NCBI RefSeq assembly: GCF_001575205.1
Contig: NZ_LSRE01000050.1
Span: forward strand, 372,001-436,000
Direction: 5' to 3'
DNA from: Tsukamurella pseudospumae
GTDB taxonomy: Bacteria > Actinomycetota > Actinomycetes > Mycobacteriales > Mycobacteriaceae
Length of the DNA: 64,000 bases
How positions within the stretch are numbered: position 1 is the first letter of the stretch; each line of letters begins with the position of its first letter. A model generated the notes under the pieces. The model saw only the letters and a program-made list of their open reading frames with translations. It was not told where the DNA came from and searched no databases. Both the position numbers and the translations under genes were made by a program. This document shows, piece after piece, positions 16,541 to 24,974 of this stretch.

Positions 16541-18061
16541 TCACTTACCCCGCAGCAGCCGCATGCGGGGTTCCCGATGCACGATCTGCGGGGCCCGTCC
16601 GCCCGCCACCGGGCTGCCGGGGATCTCGAACCGGACCAGGGCACCGCCACCGTCGGCCGAACCGACCGAGACGCTGCCGCCGTGCCGCTCGATCACCTGC
16701 TTGACGATCGCCAGGCCCAAGCCCGAGCCGGGCATCGATCGGCTCGCCATCGACCGGTAGAACCGCTCGAAGACCAGCTCGCGGTCCTCCTCCGGGATGC
16801 CGGGGCCGCTGTCGGCGACGGTGAGCGCCGCCCGGTCCACGCCGATCTCGGACAGCTCGACGCGCACCACGGCACCGTCGGGCGAGAATTTCGCGGCGTT
16901 GTCGAGCACGTTGACCACGGCGCGACCGAGCCCGCCGTTGTCGCCGTACACGAACCAGGGCGCGCTGGAGACCTCGAAGCGCACCGTCGGGCGGCGGCGT
17001 TCCACCCGCTCGACCGCCTTCGCGAGGACCTCCTCGAGGTCGATCTCCTCGTTGACGGCCTCGGGGGCGTCCTCCCGCGCCAGGTCGACGAGGTCGCCGA
17101 CCAGCGTGGTCAGCTCCTCGACCTGCGCGAGCACGTCGTCGGAGAGCTCCTGCAGATCCTCCTCCGGGATCGGCGGAGCGCCGGGGCGGCGCGTGGCGAT
17201 GAGCAGCTCGACGTTGGTGCGCAGGCTGGTCAGGGGCGTGCGCAGCTCGTGACCGGCGTCGGCGACGAGGCGGGCCTGGCGGTCGCGCGACTCGGCGAGG
17301 GCCTGCAGCATCGTGTTGAAGCTGATGCTCAGCCGCGCCAGCTCGTCGCGGCCCGTCACGGGGATCGGCGTCAGGTCGTCGGTGCGGGCGACGCGCTCCG
17401 CGGCCTCGGTGAGCCGCTGGACCGGCCTGAGCCCGCCGCGGGCGACCGCGGTGCCGGCGATCGCCGCGAGGATCACGCCGCACGCGCCGACCACGATGAG
17501 CACCGTCCCCAGCTCGCTGAGCAGGTTCTTCGTGGGTGTCAGGTCCTCGGCGACGATGATCGTCACGCCGTTGTCCAGCCGCCGGGCCATGACGCGGGTG
17601 TCGCCCACCGAGCGCAGCGACTGCTCGAGCTTGCCCGAGATCACGGCGCGCTCGTCGTCGCCGATCGGGACCTGCCCGGACGGCCCGGAGTGGTACGGCG
17701 TCCCGTCGGGATAGACGACCATCGTGCGGTTGACGGACATGTCCGGACGGAACATGAGCATCATCATCACGGTGGTGAACTGCGTGACCGGCGAGCTCAT
17801 CGCCGGCGCCACCGAGTCCACCTGCTGGTGCAGCCGGTTGTCGACGTCCGCGTACATGGCCCGTTTGACCACGAAGAACGCCGACGCCGCCATGAGTGCG
17901 ACGGTGATACCCACGACCACCGCGGCCAGCAGCGTCACCCGCCAGCGGAAGCTGACGTTGCGGGTGACCGGGTTCGGGTCGCGCATGGGGCGCTTGTCCC
18001 GGACCTCCGGCCGGGCGTGCCGGGGCAGGGGTCCGGACACCGTCGGGATGCGCCCCGTCAC
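16541..18061 (-). CDS. mprB: Sensor histidine kinase MprB
   Basis: This 506-residue kinase starts at GTG 18061; an ATG 25 codons later (MRDPNPV) is an alternative. TM1 is at about residues 40-65, an extracytoplasmic sensor of about 110 residues follows, and TM2 lies at about 185-210. Then come HAMP, the H-box DAGHELRTPLTSL with the phospho-acceptor His, and ATPase boxes N (NVLDNAAKFSP), G1 (DSGPGIP) and G2 (GSGLGLAIVK). It phosphorylates MprA in response to envelope stress. The extracytoplasmic loop has a run of Met residues (MMMLMF). It lies 16 bp after mprA. Confidence 0.94.
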   Translation of the reverse strand: MTGRIPTVSGPLPRHARPEVRDKRPMRDPNPVTRNVSFRWRVTLLAAVVVGITVALMAASAFFVVKRAMYADVDNRLHQQVDSVAPAMSSPVTQFTTVMMMLMFRPDMSVNRTMVVYPDGTPYHSGPSGQVPIGDDERAVISGKLEQSLRSVGDTRVMARRLDNGVTIIVAEDLTPTKNLLSELGTVLIVVGACGVILAAIAGTAVARGGLRPVQRLTEAAERVARTDDLTPIPVTGRDELARLSISFNTMLQALAESRDRQARLVADAGHELRTPLTSLRTNVELLIATRRPGAPPIPEEDLQELSDDVLAQVEELTTLVGDLVDLAREDAPEAVNEEIDLEEVLAKAVERVERRRPTVRFEVSSAPWFVYGDNGGLGRAVVNVLDNAAKFSPDGAVVRVELSEIGVDRAALTVADSGPGIPEEDRELVFERFYRSMASRSMPGSGLGLAIVKQVIERHGGSVSVGSADGGGALVRFEIPGSPVAGGRAPQIVHREPRMRLLRGK

Positions 18062-18077
18062 GGCGCGCCCCCAGGCG

Positions 18078-18764
18078 TCACGGCGGGGTCTCGCGCAGGA
18101 CGTACCCGACGCCCCGCACGGTGTGGATCAGCCGGCTCTCGCCATCGGCCTCGGTCTTGCGGCGCAGGTACCCGACGTACACCTCCAGCGCGTTGCCCGA
18201 GGTCGGGAAGTCGTAACCCCACACCTCCTCGAGGATCCGGCTGCGGGTCAGCACCCGGCGCGGGTTGCCCATGAGCATCTCGAGCAGGCTGAACTCCGTC
18301 CGCGTGAGGCTGATGGAGCGCTCGCCGCGGGAGACCTCGCGGGTCGCCGGGTCGAGGCTCAGGTCCTCGAACGCGAACACCTCGTTGTCCGCGCCCGCGT
18401 CCGGCGTGGCGCGGCGCAGCAGCGCCCGCATGCGGGCGAGGAGTTCCTCGAGCGCGAAGGGCTTGGGCAGGTAGTCGTCGGCGCCCGCGTCCAGCCCGCT
18501 GACCCGGTCGCTCACCGCGTCACGCGCGGTGAGCACGAGGATCGGCAGGTCGTCGCCGGCGCTGCGCAGGCGACGGCACACCTCGAGGCCGTCGAGCCGG
18601 GGCATGTTCAAGTCGAGCACCACCGCATCGGGGCGGTTGCCCGCGATGTGATCGAGGGCGTCCTGGCCGTCCACGGCCGTGTCCACCTGGTACCCGTTGA
18701 AGGTCAGTGAGCGCCGCAGGGACTCCCGCACCGCGCGGTCGTCGTCGACCACCAGAATTCGCAT
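18078..18764 (-). CDS. mprA: OmpR-family response regulator MprA
   Basis: The 228-residue protein has a receiver domain (about 1-120) with an acidic pocket DDD, phospho-acceptor Asp in VLDLNMP, and Lys in LPKPFA. A winged-helix DNA-binding domain (about 130-225) contains [20 protein letters not shown] and the recognition helix [15 protein letters not shown]. It heads the mprA-mprB-pepD-moaB2 unit and is divergent from the first GGDEF gene. In mycobacteria MprA activates sigE, sigB and its own operon under envelope stress; the same role is inferred here. Confidence 0.95.
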   Translation of the reverse strand: MRILVVDDDRAVRESLRRSLTFNGYQVDTAVDGQDALDHIAGNRPDAVVLDLNMPRLDGLEVCRRLRSAGDDLPILVLTARDAVSDRVSGLDAGADDYLPKPFALEELLARMRALLRRATPDAGADNEVFAFEDLSLDPATREVSRGERSISLTRTEFSLLEMLMGNPRRVLTRSRILEEVWGYDFPTSGNALEVYVGYLRRKTEADGESRLIHTVRGVGYVLRETPP

Positions 18765-18858
18765 GGTTACCAGTCTTACCCAACGCGGCTAGGAATTCGC
18801 TGAAGAGGCGGCAGTGATGTGCGGCTCCGGTAATTCTGGACAACGGCTTCGACAATTT

Positions 18859-18877
18859 GGTGCACGGCCGATGCACC
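18859..18877 (+). promoter_or_regulatory. Palindromic operator candidate before first GGDEF gene
   Basis: A perfect inverted repeat GGTGCA-N7-TGCACC ends 16 bp before the GTG start at 18894. The position would block transcription or translation initiation when bound. The binding protein is unknown. Confidence 0.4.
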
Positions 18878-18893
18878 GACATACACTCGAATC

Positions 18894-19955
18894 GTGTCCG
18901 TAGCCCCTGGATTCGCCCGTCGCCGCGCCGGCGTGCCCGTCGGTGCGCTGCTGCGCATCCATCGCGACGGCGCGCGGGTCCACGCCGAGAACCTGGCGCT
19001 GATCTGCACCCTCGGCATGGAACGCCCAGCGGCATTGCTCTCCGCCCTGTGTTCCTTCGCCGGATGGGGCGGCGTGGCGCTGCTCGCGATCGACGACTGG
19101 TCCCCCGCCGCGATCCCGAGCCTGTTCGCCTCCGCGCTGGGGTTCCTCTGGGGCGCGCGGTTCGCGACCGGTCGCCCGCTGACCTATCACGGATCGCTCG
19201 CTTACATCGCGTTCAGCAACGCCGGCCTTCTCATCGCGCTGCACGCAGCGCCGTCGACCCTCGTCGCGCTGCTGGAGACCATCTGGATGCTCGCGACGGT
19301 GTGCTTCGCCTACACCTGGCACGGCCGCGTCGCCGTCGCGATCCAGTACGTCGTGATCGTCCTGTGCATGATCATCACCGCGACCGCCGCCGCCCGGTTC
19401 GACGACGTCCGCCCCGTGGTCCTCGCGATCAGCCTCGGCACCGTCGCCTGCGCCGCGCAACTGTCCTTCCTGACCTTCGCGGGCAAGGAGCGGCTCGGCC
19501 GGTTCGCCCTGACCTCGGAGCGCCTGTCGCGGCTCGACGAACTGACCGGACTCCTCAATCGGCGCGGGCTCACCGCCGTGGCGGGCAACCGACCCGGCAC
19601 CGTCGCCGTCGCGATGATCGACCTCGACCACTTCAAGCGGATCAACGACGCGCACGGCCACGCCACCGGCGACGAAGTACTGCTCCTGGCCGCGCGTCGG
19701 CTCCAGACGATCTGCGGTGCCAATGCCCTCGTCGCCCGCCTCGGCGGCGACGAATTCGCGGTCGTCACCGACCACGTGCCCACCGACCTCGGCGAGCGGC
19801 TGTTCGACCCCGCCGACGGCACCCCGGTCCACGCAAGTGTCGGCGTGGCACACGGCGTCGCCGACAGCGCCGCCGCCCTCGAGCGGCTCCTCGCCGCCGC
19901 CGACGCCGCGATGTACGCCGCGAAACACGCAGGTGGACGCTGGATCGCCTCGTGA
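18894..19955 (+). CDS. Membrane-bound GGDEF diguanylate cyclase (copy 1)
   Basis: The GTG start gives 353 residues. Five or six hydrophobic helices (about residues 40-195) form an N-terminal membrane module, followed by a GGDEF domain (about 205-353). The domain has DELTGLLNRRGL, the metal-binding DLDHFKRINDAHGH and an intact active site RLGGDEFAVV. The product would be cyclic di-GMP made from two GTP. The RxxD inhibitory site expected five residues before GGDEF is absent. It is a tandem paralogue of the next gene, and no EAL or HD-GYP phosphodiesterase is nearby. Confidence 0.88.
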   Translation: MSVAPGFARRRAGVPVGALLRIHRDGARVHAENLALICTLGMERPAALLSALCSFAGWGGVALLAIDDWSPAAIPSLFASALGFLWGARFATGRPLTYHGSLAYIAFSNAGLLIALHAAPSTLVALLETIWMLATVCFAYTWHGRVAVAIQYVVIVLCMIITATAAARFDDVRPVVLAISLGTVACAAQLSFLTFAGKERLGRFALTSERLSRLDELTGLLNRRGLTAVAGNRPGTVAVAMIDLDHFKRINDAHGHATGDEVLLLAARRLQTICGANALVARLGGDEFAVVTDHVPTDLGERLFDPADGTPVHASVGVAHGVADSAAALERLLAAADAAMYAAKHAGGRWIAS

Positions 19956-19997
19956 ACAGATTCTTCAATCCTGAAGCTTTGCGCTAGCGTGGCCACC

Positions 19998-21017
19998 ATG
20001 TCCAGCGCCGGGATCCGAGCCGTGTTCGACAGCGGCGCGAGCGTCCACGCCGACAAGTACGACGTCCTGAGACGGGTGGGGCTGCATCGCGTAGCGGTGA
20101 ACCTCGCGGCGCTCTGCGTCGCCGGAATCGCCGTCACCGCGATCCTGCTAGCACTCAGCGGCCGGTCGACGATCCCGGCGCTGTGTGTCGCGCTGGCCGT
20201 GCCCGCCGTCGGCTGGGCCTGGTTCCTGCATCGGACGCCGCGGATGCGATACGCCCAGTCGCTCGGTTTCCTCGCGTACTGCGACGTCGTGATCATCGTC
20301 GGCCTCTTCGTCGTGACCGACTCGGAGGTCGGGTTCCTCAAACTCACCTGGCTCGTCGCGGTGAGCGGCTACGCCTACGGGTTCCACGGGCGGGTCGCGA
20401 TGGCGCTGCAGAGTGCGATCGGTGTCGTCGGCCTCGGCGTGGTTATCGCGATGGCCCTGATCCACCACGACTCGTCGATCCCGCTGCTCGCGGCGGGCTC
20501 GGTCACCGTTGTCGTCATCAACGCCGCCACCGCACTCGTCATCGACGGCGGCATCCGCCGGTTCGGGCTCACCGCCGAACGTGCAGAGCATCTCGCGCGG
20601 CTCGACGATCTCACGGGACTGCTCAACCGCCGGGGCCTCGGTCACGCGTGCCGCGGCTGGTCGGGGGCCATGACGGTGGCCGTCCTCGACCTGGACGGGT
20701 TCAAGCGGCTCAACGACACCCACGGCCACCCCGCGGGCGACGAGGTCCTGCGCCACGTCGCTCGTGGACTGCGTGCCGCGGCCGGGCCCAGTGCCCTGGT
20801 CGCCCGCCTCGGCGGCGACGAGTTCGCCGTGGTCGCCGGCCGTCTCCCCGACCTCGAGGCCGGTATCCGCGGCACGTTCGACGGGGTGCCCGTCCGCGCG
20901 AGTCTGGGCCTCGCCCACGGGATCGCCGACGGCGCCGCCGGCCTCGACGCGCTCCTCGCCTCCGCCGACGCCGCCATGTACCGGGCCAAGCGGGCGGCGG
21001 ACCGTCGGACCGCCTGA
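19998..21017 (+). CDS. Membrane-bound GGDEF diguanylate cyclase (copy 2)
   Basis: The ATG at 19998 is chosen; an in-frame GTG at 19989 would add three residues, and neither has a strong ribosome site. The 339-residue protein repeats the layout of copy 1: five or six membrane helices to about residue 190, DDLTGLLNRRGL, DLDGFKRLNDTHGHPAGDE, RLGGDEFAVV and the same C-terminal DAAMYRAKR helix. It also lacks the RxxD inhibitory motif. The gap to copy 1 is about 40 bp, indicating tandem duplication followed by divergence of the membrane sensor part. Confidence 0.87.
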   Translation: MSSAGIRAVFDSGASVHADKYDVLRRVGLHRVAVNLAALCVAGIAVTAILLALSGRSTIPALCVALAVPAVGWAWFLHRTPRMRYAQSLGFLAYCDVVIIVGLFVVTDSEVGFLKLTWLVAVSGYAYGFHGRVAMALQSAIGVVGLGVVIAMALIHHDSSIPLLAAGSVTVVVINAATALVIDGGIRRFGLTAERAEHLARLDDLTGLLNRRGLGHACRGWSGAMTVAVLDLDGFKRLNDTHGHPAGDEVLRHVARGLRAAAGPSALVARLGGDEFAVVAGRLPDLEAGIRGTFDGVPVRASLGLAHGIADGAAGLDALLASADAAMYRAKRAADRRTA

Positions 21018-21058
21018 GCGGGAGCCGCGCCACCCGGCGGCCCGGAGACACCGGACCG

Positions 21059-21712
21059 TCAGCGCCGGAGCATCCGGCGGCACCCGCGGTAGAAGCGGTG
21101 CGCGACGTTCTCCGGCGCGAGGGGCACGCTCCACCCCTGCCACAGGGCGAGGAGCCGGAAACCCGTGGCCAGCACGGCGCCGACCACGAGCGACCGCGCG
21201 TCGGTGGCGCCCCAGTACGAGGCGAGCACCGTCGCGCCGGCGCCGGTGAGCGCGGGGATGGCGTAGAGATCGCGCTCCTGGATGAGCAGCGGCACCTCGT
21301 TGACGAGGATGTCGCGCAGCACGCCGCCACCGAGCGCGGCGGTGATGCCGATGAGCGCGGCGGCGAAGGGCGACGCGTCGTGGTGCAGGGCCGTCAGCGC
21401 GCCGGCGGCGGAGAACACGCCCATGCCGATCGCGTCGAGCACGACCACCGACAGCTTGAGCCGCCCGAACTGCGGGTGGAAGACGAAGACGAAGGCGGCC
21501 GCGATCGTGGCCGTGGTGAGGTTCTCCCAGCCCTGGAAGGACGCGGGCGGGTGGATGCCGAGCAGGACGTCGCGCGCCACGCCGCCGCCCACGCCGGTGA
21601 GCGCGGCCAGCGTCCAGACGCCGAACAGGTCGAGCCGCTTGCGGACGCCGATCAGCGCGCCGGACGCCGCGAACACCGCGATGCCCGCGTAGTTCAGCAC
21701 CGCCAGCAGCAC
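21059..21712 (-). CDS. TRIC-type cation channel family membrane protein (UPF0126)
   Basis: This 217-residue protein has about seven transmembrane helices arranged as two related halves. Each half ends in a glycine-rich kinked motif (GVGGGVARDVLLG at about 40-52 and GGGVLRDILVNE at about 125-136). This duplicated pattern defines prokaryotic TRIC homotrimeric channels for monovalent cations. Its physiological role in bacteria is not settled. It is convergent with the second GGDEF gene and separated from rpmF by a terminator. Confidence 0.86.
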   Translation of the reverse strand: MLLAVLNYAGIAVFAASGALIGVRKRLDLFGVWTLAALTGVGGGVARDVLLGIHPPASFQGWENLTTATIAAAFVFVFHPQFGRLKLSVVVLDAIGMGVFSAAGALTALHHDASPFAAALIGITAALGGGVLRDILVNEVPLLIQERDLYAIPALTGAGATVLASYWGATDARSLVVGAVLATGFRLLALWQGWSVPLAPENVAHRFYRGCRRMLRR

Positions 21713-21742
21713 GGAACCCCCCTAACGAGCTTGCATACACCT

Positions 21743-21777
21743 CAAGAGCGGGCCGGCACCAGGCCGACCCGCTCTTG
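21743..21777 (-). terminator. Terminator downstream of rpmF
   Basis: A 14-bp stem with one mismatch encloses a 7-nt loop, beginning 16 bp past the rpmF stop on the minus strand. It ends the low-zinc ribosomal protein unit. Confidence 0.75.
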
Positions 21778-21792
21778 GGGAAAGATCAGTTC

Positions 21793-21966
21793 TTAGCGGC
21801 GGTCGAGATCGACCAGGCCCAGCTTCGCGGCGCGCACGAGGCGACGCGGAACCAGGTGGGTGCGGCCGCCGACCTGCACGGCCTGCAGCTCGGGGTTGTT
21901 CGCCTTCCACTGCGAGCGGCGAGCATGCGTGTTCGCCCGCGACATACGGCGCTTCGGTACAGCCAT
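21793..21966 (-). CDS. rpmF: Ribosomal protein L32, zinc-independent form
   Basis: This 57-residue protein begins [20 protein letters not shown], the L32 signature. It has no cysteine at all, whereas zinc-binding L32 carries a CxxC zinc ribbon, so this is the C-minus paralogue. Such paralogues replace zinc-containing ribosomal proteins when zinc is scarce, freeing zinc. It lies 77 bp from rpmE2 on the same strand, within an island of similar paralogues. Confidence 0.93.
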   Translation of the reverse strand: MAVPKRRMSRANTHARRSQWKANNPELQAVQVGGRTHLVPRRLVRAAKLGLVDLDRR

Positions 21967-22043
21967 GATTCTTCCTATCGGTCTTGACGAAAAAAGCTCT
22001 CGACGCGAGCCCGGAAGGCTTCCAACGTCACAAGCACAGAAGT

Positions 22044-22307
22044 CTACCGCCGAACAGCCCGCCCGCCAAAACGCGCGTACTTCTCCTCGAACTTCTGCAC
22101 GCGTCCGGCCGTGTCGACCAGCCGCTGCTTGCCCGTCCACAGCGGGTGCGAGTCGCTGGTGACGTCCACGACGATCAGCGGATAGGTCTCCCCCTCGACC
22201 TCGACGGTCCGCGCCGACGTCGCCGTACTCCGGGTGACGAAGACCTTCCCCGTCGACGCGTCCTGGAACGCGACGGGGCGGTACTCCGGGTGGATTCCTT
22301 GCTTCAT
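22044..22307 (-). CDS. rpmE2: Ribosomal protein L31 type B, zinc-independent
   Basis: This 87-residue protein starts [20 protein letters not shown], the type-B L31 hallmark, and lacks the CxxC zinc site of type A. The middle [20 protein letters not shown] is conserved. The ATG overlaps the stop of the COG0523 gene by 4 bp, showing that the two are co-translated. Type-B L31 is normally repressed by Zur and expressed in low zinc. Confidence 0.94.
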   Translation of the reverse strand: MKQGIHPEYRPVAFQDASTGKVFVTRSTATSARTVEVEGETYPLIVVDVTSDSHPLWTGKQRLVDTAGRVQKFEEKYARFGGRAVRR

Positions 22308-23524
22308 GACATCTCCTCGTCTTCTCGTGTCCCGGCCGCCGGGTCGGCGGCCAGGTCCTCGCACGGGTCGGCGTGCATCGCGCCGAACGGGTCGTGCCAG
22401 AGCGCCCACTCGCCGGGCCCGGCGGCGAATTCGGCGGGGGTCAGCTCGGCCCAGCGCAGCGTCTCGGCGACGCGCACGGGGTCGGCCCCGGCGACCAGCA
22501 CCACCAGGTCGGTCCGACGGTCCCCGTAGGCCTCATCCCAGCCGGCGGACGCCATCGCCCAGCGGTCGGGACTCCCCTGGCCGCCCGCGGCGAGCCACGG
22601 GCCCGCCGCGCCGACGCGCAGCCCCGCCCCGGCGGACTCCAGCCAGAAGGCATCGTCGGGACGGGTGGCGAGCCACATCCGCCCCCGCGCGTGAACGACC
22701 CCGTCGAGCAGCACGTCGATGGCCTCGTGGAACCGGCCGGGGTGCAGCGGCCGGCGGGCGCTGAACTCGATCAGGCGGACGTCGCCGTCGGGTTCCAGGG
22801 GCGGACAGCCGGGCAGCAGCGGACCGAAGGGCTCGATCGGTGCCCGCGGGGCCCCCAGCCGCGGGAGCAGGCCTGTCAGCGGCACCCGCTCGCGGGCGAT
22901 CGGAGCACCGGGCGCGAGGCGGCGCAGCACGGCCCGGAGGCGGGCGGGGTCGGGGCTGTCGCCGGTCACCACCAGCAGGTCCGCGTTCTGCGCGTGACCC
23001 ACGGCCAACTGGGCGACGGTGCGCTCGTCGTCGTCCGGCACGGCGTACCGCTCGCCGAGGTCCTGCTCACCGAGGGCGTCGTCGAGCCAGGTCGCGCCGT
23101 CGACGAAGCCGATCGTCCCGACCACCTCGACATCGCGGGCCGCGGGCGCGGACACACTGCCGACCATCTCGACGACGACGTGCTCGATCGCGTGCCGCAG
23201 CGCGTCGGCCTCGAGGGTGGGATCGAGCCGGACGACGATCCGCCGCGTCCCGGCCCGGCGATGCAGCGCACGCAGCAGCGGCAGCAGGTCCTCGCGCAGG
23301 GTGCACGAGACGCAGCCGTGGGCGAGCTCGAGCAGAGCGACGCGCTCCTCGGCGGTGCCGTCGGGCCGGACGGTGGACTCCGACCGGACGACCATCCCCT
23401 CGCGGAGGCCCGACAGATCGTGATGCACGACGACGGTGCCGGGTTCGGCCAGCTCGAGGGCGCGCTCCTGCCCGCCGAAGCCGGTGAGGAGCAGGACCGG
23501 AGTTCTGTTGGAAATGATTCCCAT
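22304..23524 (-). CDS. COG0523/CobW-like protein of the low-zinc regulon (Rv0106 type)
   Basis: This 406-residue homologue of M. tuberculosis Rv0106 contains the metal-binding motif [10 protein letters not shown] (the CxxC variant of the COG0523 CxCC site) at about residues 69-78. The C-terminal CobW domain has [18 protein letters not shown] and ends in [16 protein letters not shown]. The usual N-terminal GxxGxGKT P-loop is replaced by [13 protein letters not shown], lacking Lys and Thr, as in Rv0106. GTP hydrolysis is therefore doubtful. A role in moving zinc to essential proteins during starvation is inferred. The ATG lies inside a candidate Zur palindrome, so the gene may be leaderless. 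Confidence 0.88.
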   Translation of the reverse strand: MGIISNRTPVLLLTGFGGQERALELAEPGTVVVHHDLSGLREGMVVRSESTVRPDGTAEERVALLELAHGCVSCTLREDLLPLLRALHRRAGTRRIVVRLDPTLEADALRHAIEHVVVEMVGSVSAPAARDVEVVGTIGFVDGATWLDDALGEQDLGERYAVPDDDERTVAQLAVGHAQNADLLVVTGDSPDPARLRAVLRRLAPGAPIARERVPLTGLLPRLGAPRAPIEPFGPLLPGCPPLEPDGDVRLIEFSARRPLHPGRFHEAIDVLLDGVVHARGRMWLATRPDDAFWLESAGAGLRVGAAGPWLAAGGQGSPDRWAMASAGWDEAYGDRRTDLVVLVAGADPVRVAETLRWAELTPAEFAAGPGEWALWHDPFGAMHADPCEDLAADPAAGTREDEEMS

Positions 23525-23527
23525 TTC
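23511..23527. promoter_or_regulatory. Candidate Zur operator between COG0523 gene and rpmB
   Basis: A palindrome GAAATG-N5-CATTTC overlaps the ATG of the COG0523 gene and lies 44 bp from rpmB. A second AATG-rich imperfect repeat lies at about 23536-23555. All divergent genes are typical Zur targets (zinc-free ribosomal proteins and Rv0106-like), so control by the zinc repressor is strongly suggested by context. The exact bound bases are not certain. Confidence 0.6.
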
Positions 23528-23570
23528 TAGTACGTTACATTATCGACAACCATTCGCAAGAAGGAGGACC

Positions 23571-23807
23571 ATGTCCGCACACTGCCAGGTCACGGGCCGC
23601 GCGCCCGGCTTCGGCAAGCGGGTCTCGCACAGTCACGTGCGCACGAACCGCCGCTGGGACCCGAACATCCAGCGCCGCCGCTACTACGTGCCCTCGCTCG
23701 GGCGCTCGGTCACGCTCCGGGTGTCCACGAAGGGCATCAAGACCATCGATCGCCGCGGCATCGACGCCGTGGTCGCCGACATCCTGTCCCGAGGGGAGAA
23801 GCTGTAA
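23571..23807 (+). CDS. rpmB: Ribosomal protein L28, zinc-independent form
   Basis: This 78-residue protein has a strong AAGGAGG ribosome site. [20 protein letters not shown] is typical L28; only one cysteine remains, so the zinc-binding pairs are missing. First gene of rpmB-rpmG-rpsN-rpsR, in the same order as the mycobacterial Zur-regulated Rv2055c-Rv2058c set. The stop overlaps the rpmG start (TAATG). Confidence 0.95.
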   Translation: MSAHCQVTGRAPGFGKRVSHSHVRTNRRWDPNIQRRRYYVPSLGRSVTLRVSTKGIKTIDRRGIDAVVADILSRGEKL

Positions 23808-23971
23808 TGGCCCGTAACGAGATCCGACCGATCATCAAACTCAGGTCCACCGCCGGCACCGGGTACACGTACGTGACCCGGAAGAACCGTCGCAACGACC
23901 CCGACCGCATGGTGCTGCGCAAGTTCGACCCGGTGGTCCGGCAGCACGTCGACTTCCGCGAGGAGCGCTGA
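23807..23971 (+). CDS. rpmG: Ribosomal protein L33, zinc-independent form
   Basis: This 54-residue protein begins [20 protein letters not shown] and contains [21 protein letters not shown]. It has no CxxC pairs, unlike zinc-type L33. It overlaps rpmB at TAATG and rpsN at TGATG, so the four genes are translated as a coupled set. Confidence 0.95.
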   Translation: MARNEIRPIIKLRSTAGTGYTYVTRKNRRNDPDRMVLRKFDPVVRQHVDFREER

Positions 23972-24276
23972 TGGCGAGCGTCGCGAAGATCGCCGCGAAC
24001 GAACGGCGGAAGGTTCTGGTCGCGCGCTGGGCCGCGCGCCGCGCCGAGCTCAAGCGGGTCATCGCGCACCCGTCGACCTCGGCTCACGACCGCGCGGCGG
24101 CCGTGAGCGCGCTCGCGAAGCTGCCCCGCGACGGGTCGGCCACGCGCGTGCGCAACCGCGACGCCGCCGACGGCCGGCCCCGCGGGCATCTGCGCAAGTT
24201 CGGCCTGTCCCGCGTCCGGGTCCGGCAGATGGCGCACGACGGTCAGCTGCCCGGCGTCCGGAAGTCGAGCTGGTGA
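23971..24276 (+). CDS. rpsN: Ribosomal protein S14, zinc-independent long form
   Basis: At 101 residues this is the long, cysteine-free S14 type. It has [23 protein letters not shown] at the start and the C-terminal [29 protein letters not shown] motif that contacts 16S rRNA. Short zinc-binding S14 would be about 61 residues with CxxC pairs. It is coupled to its neighbours by 1-bp overlaps. Confidence 0.95.
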   Translation: MASVAKIAANERRKVLVARWAARRAELKRVIAHPSTSAHDRAAAVSALAKLPRDGSATRVRNRDAADGRPRGHLRKFGLSRVRVRQMAHDGQLPGVRKSSW

Positions 24277-24503
24277 TGGCACGCAGGCCCGTGCGCACCC
24301 CGGCCACGCGCCGCGGCCTCGTCCGCGTGCCCGACGGTGCCCTCGACTACAAGAACGTCACGTACCTGCGGACTTTCCTCAACGACCGCGGCAAGTTGCG
24401 CTCCCGCGCCGTGACCCGGCTGTCGCCGCAGGACCAGAAGCGGCTCGCGCTGGCGGTGAAGAACGCCCGGGAGATGGCGTTGCTGCCGTACTCGACGAGG
24501 TAG
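24276..24503 (+). CDS. rpsR: Ribosomal protein S18, zinc-independent paralogue
   Basis: This 75-residue protein starts at the ATG overlapping the rpsN stop; a GTG one codon earlier is also in frame. [49 protein letters not shown] is the S18 core, cited here by its ends. There are no cysteines. Last gene of the low-zinc ribosomal operon, with no clear terminator before the repeat element. Confidence 0.94.
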   Translation: MARRPVRTPATRRGLVRVPDGALDYKNVTYLRTFLNDRGKLRSRAVTRLSPQDQKRLALAVKNAREMALLPYSTR

Positions 24504-24642
24504 CACGTCACGATGCGCGAACGGAGGTTCGGGCGCGCCGGCGCGGGGTCGACGATGCGCCGGCTCGGGGGTTGAGGCGCGGGGGGCGCCGGAGGTCAGG
24601 GCGCCGGAGGTCGGGGCGTCCGGCGTCAGAGAGTGCCGGCGG

Positions 24643-24945
24643 GGCGGCTCTCGGATTCTGCCCGGATCGGACAGCGCGGGCCGCGGACAGTGGGCGAGCG
24701 CCGCCCGTCGCCCCGCACCGCACCCGTCGTCCCCCGCACCGCGCCGTCGTCCCCCACGCGGCGGCGACCTCCCCCGCGCCACGGCCGCTCCCCCGCCGCA
24801 CGACCGGCTTCCCATGAGGGGCGACCGTCCCCCACGCCGCGCCGCCGTCCCCCACGCGGCGTCCGGCCGCCCGTGGCGCGGCCGACGCAGCGCCGCCGAC
24901 CAGCGGCGGGCGCGCGGCCGACACGGACGGAATCCGAGAGTCGCC
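24643..24945. repeat. Element bounded by 28-bp inverted repeats enclosing 20-bp tandem repeats
   Basis: The ends (24643-24670 and the reverse complement of 24918-24945) match at 23 of 28 positions, with the outer 18 bp matching at 16. Inside, from about 24711 to 24870, lie about eight degenerate 20-bp units with consensus CCCCCacGCcgCGcCGTCGT. No coding sequence or target-site duplication was seen. It occupies most of the 471-bp gap between rpsR and the AEC transporter gene. It could be a MITE-like element. Confidence 0.6.
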
Positions 24946-24974
24946 GCACATCGCGGTGAGACATCGCAGTCGGC

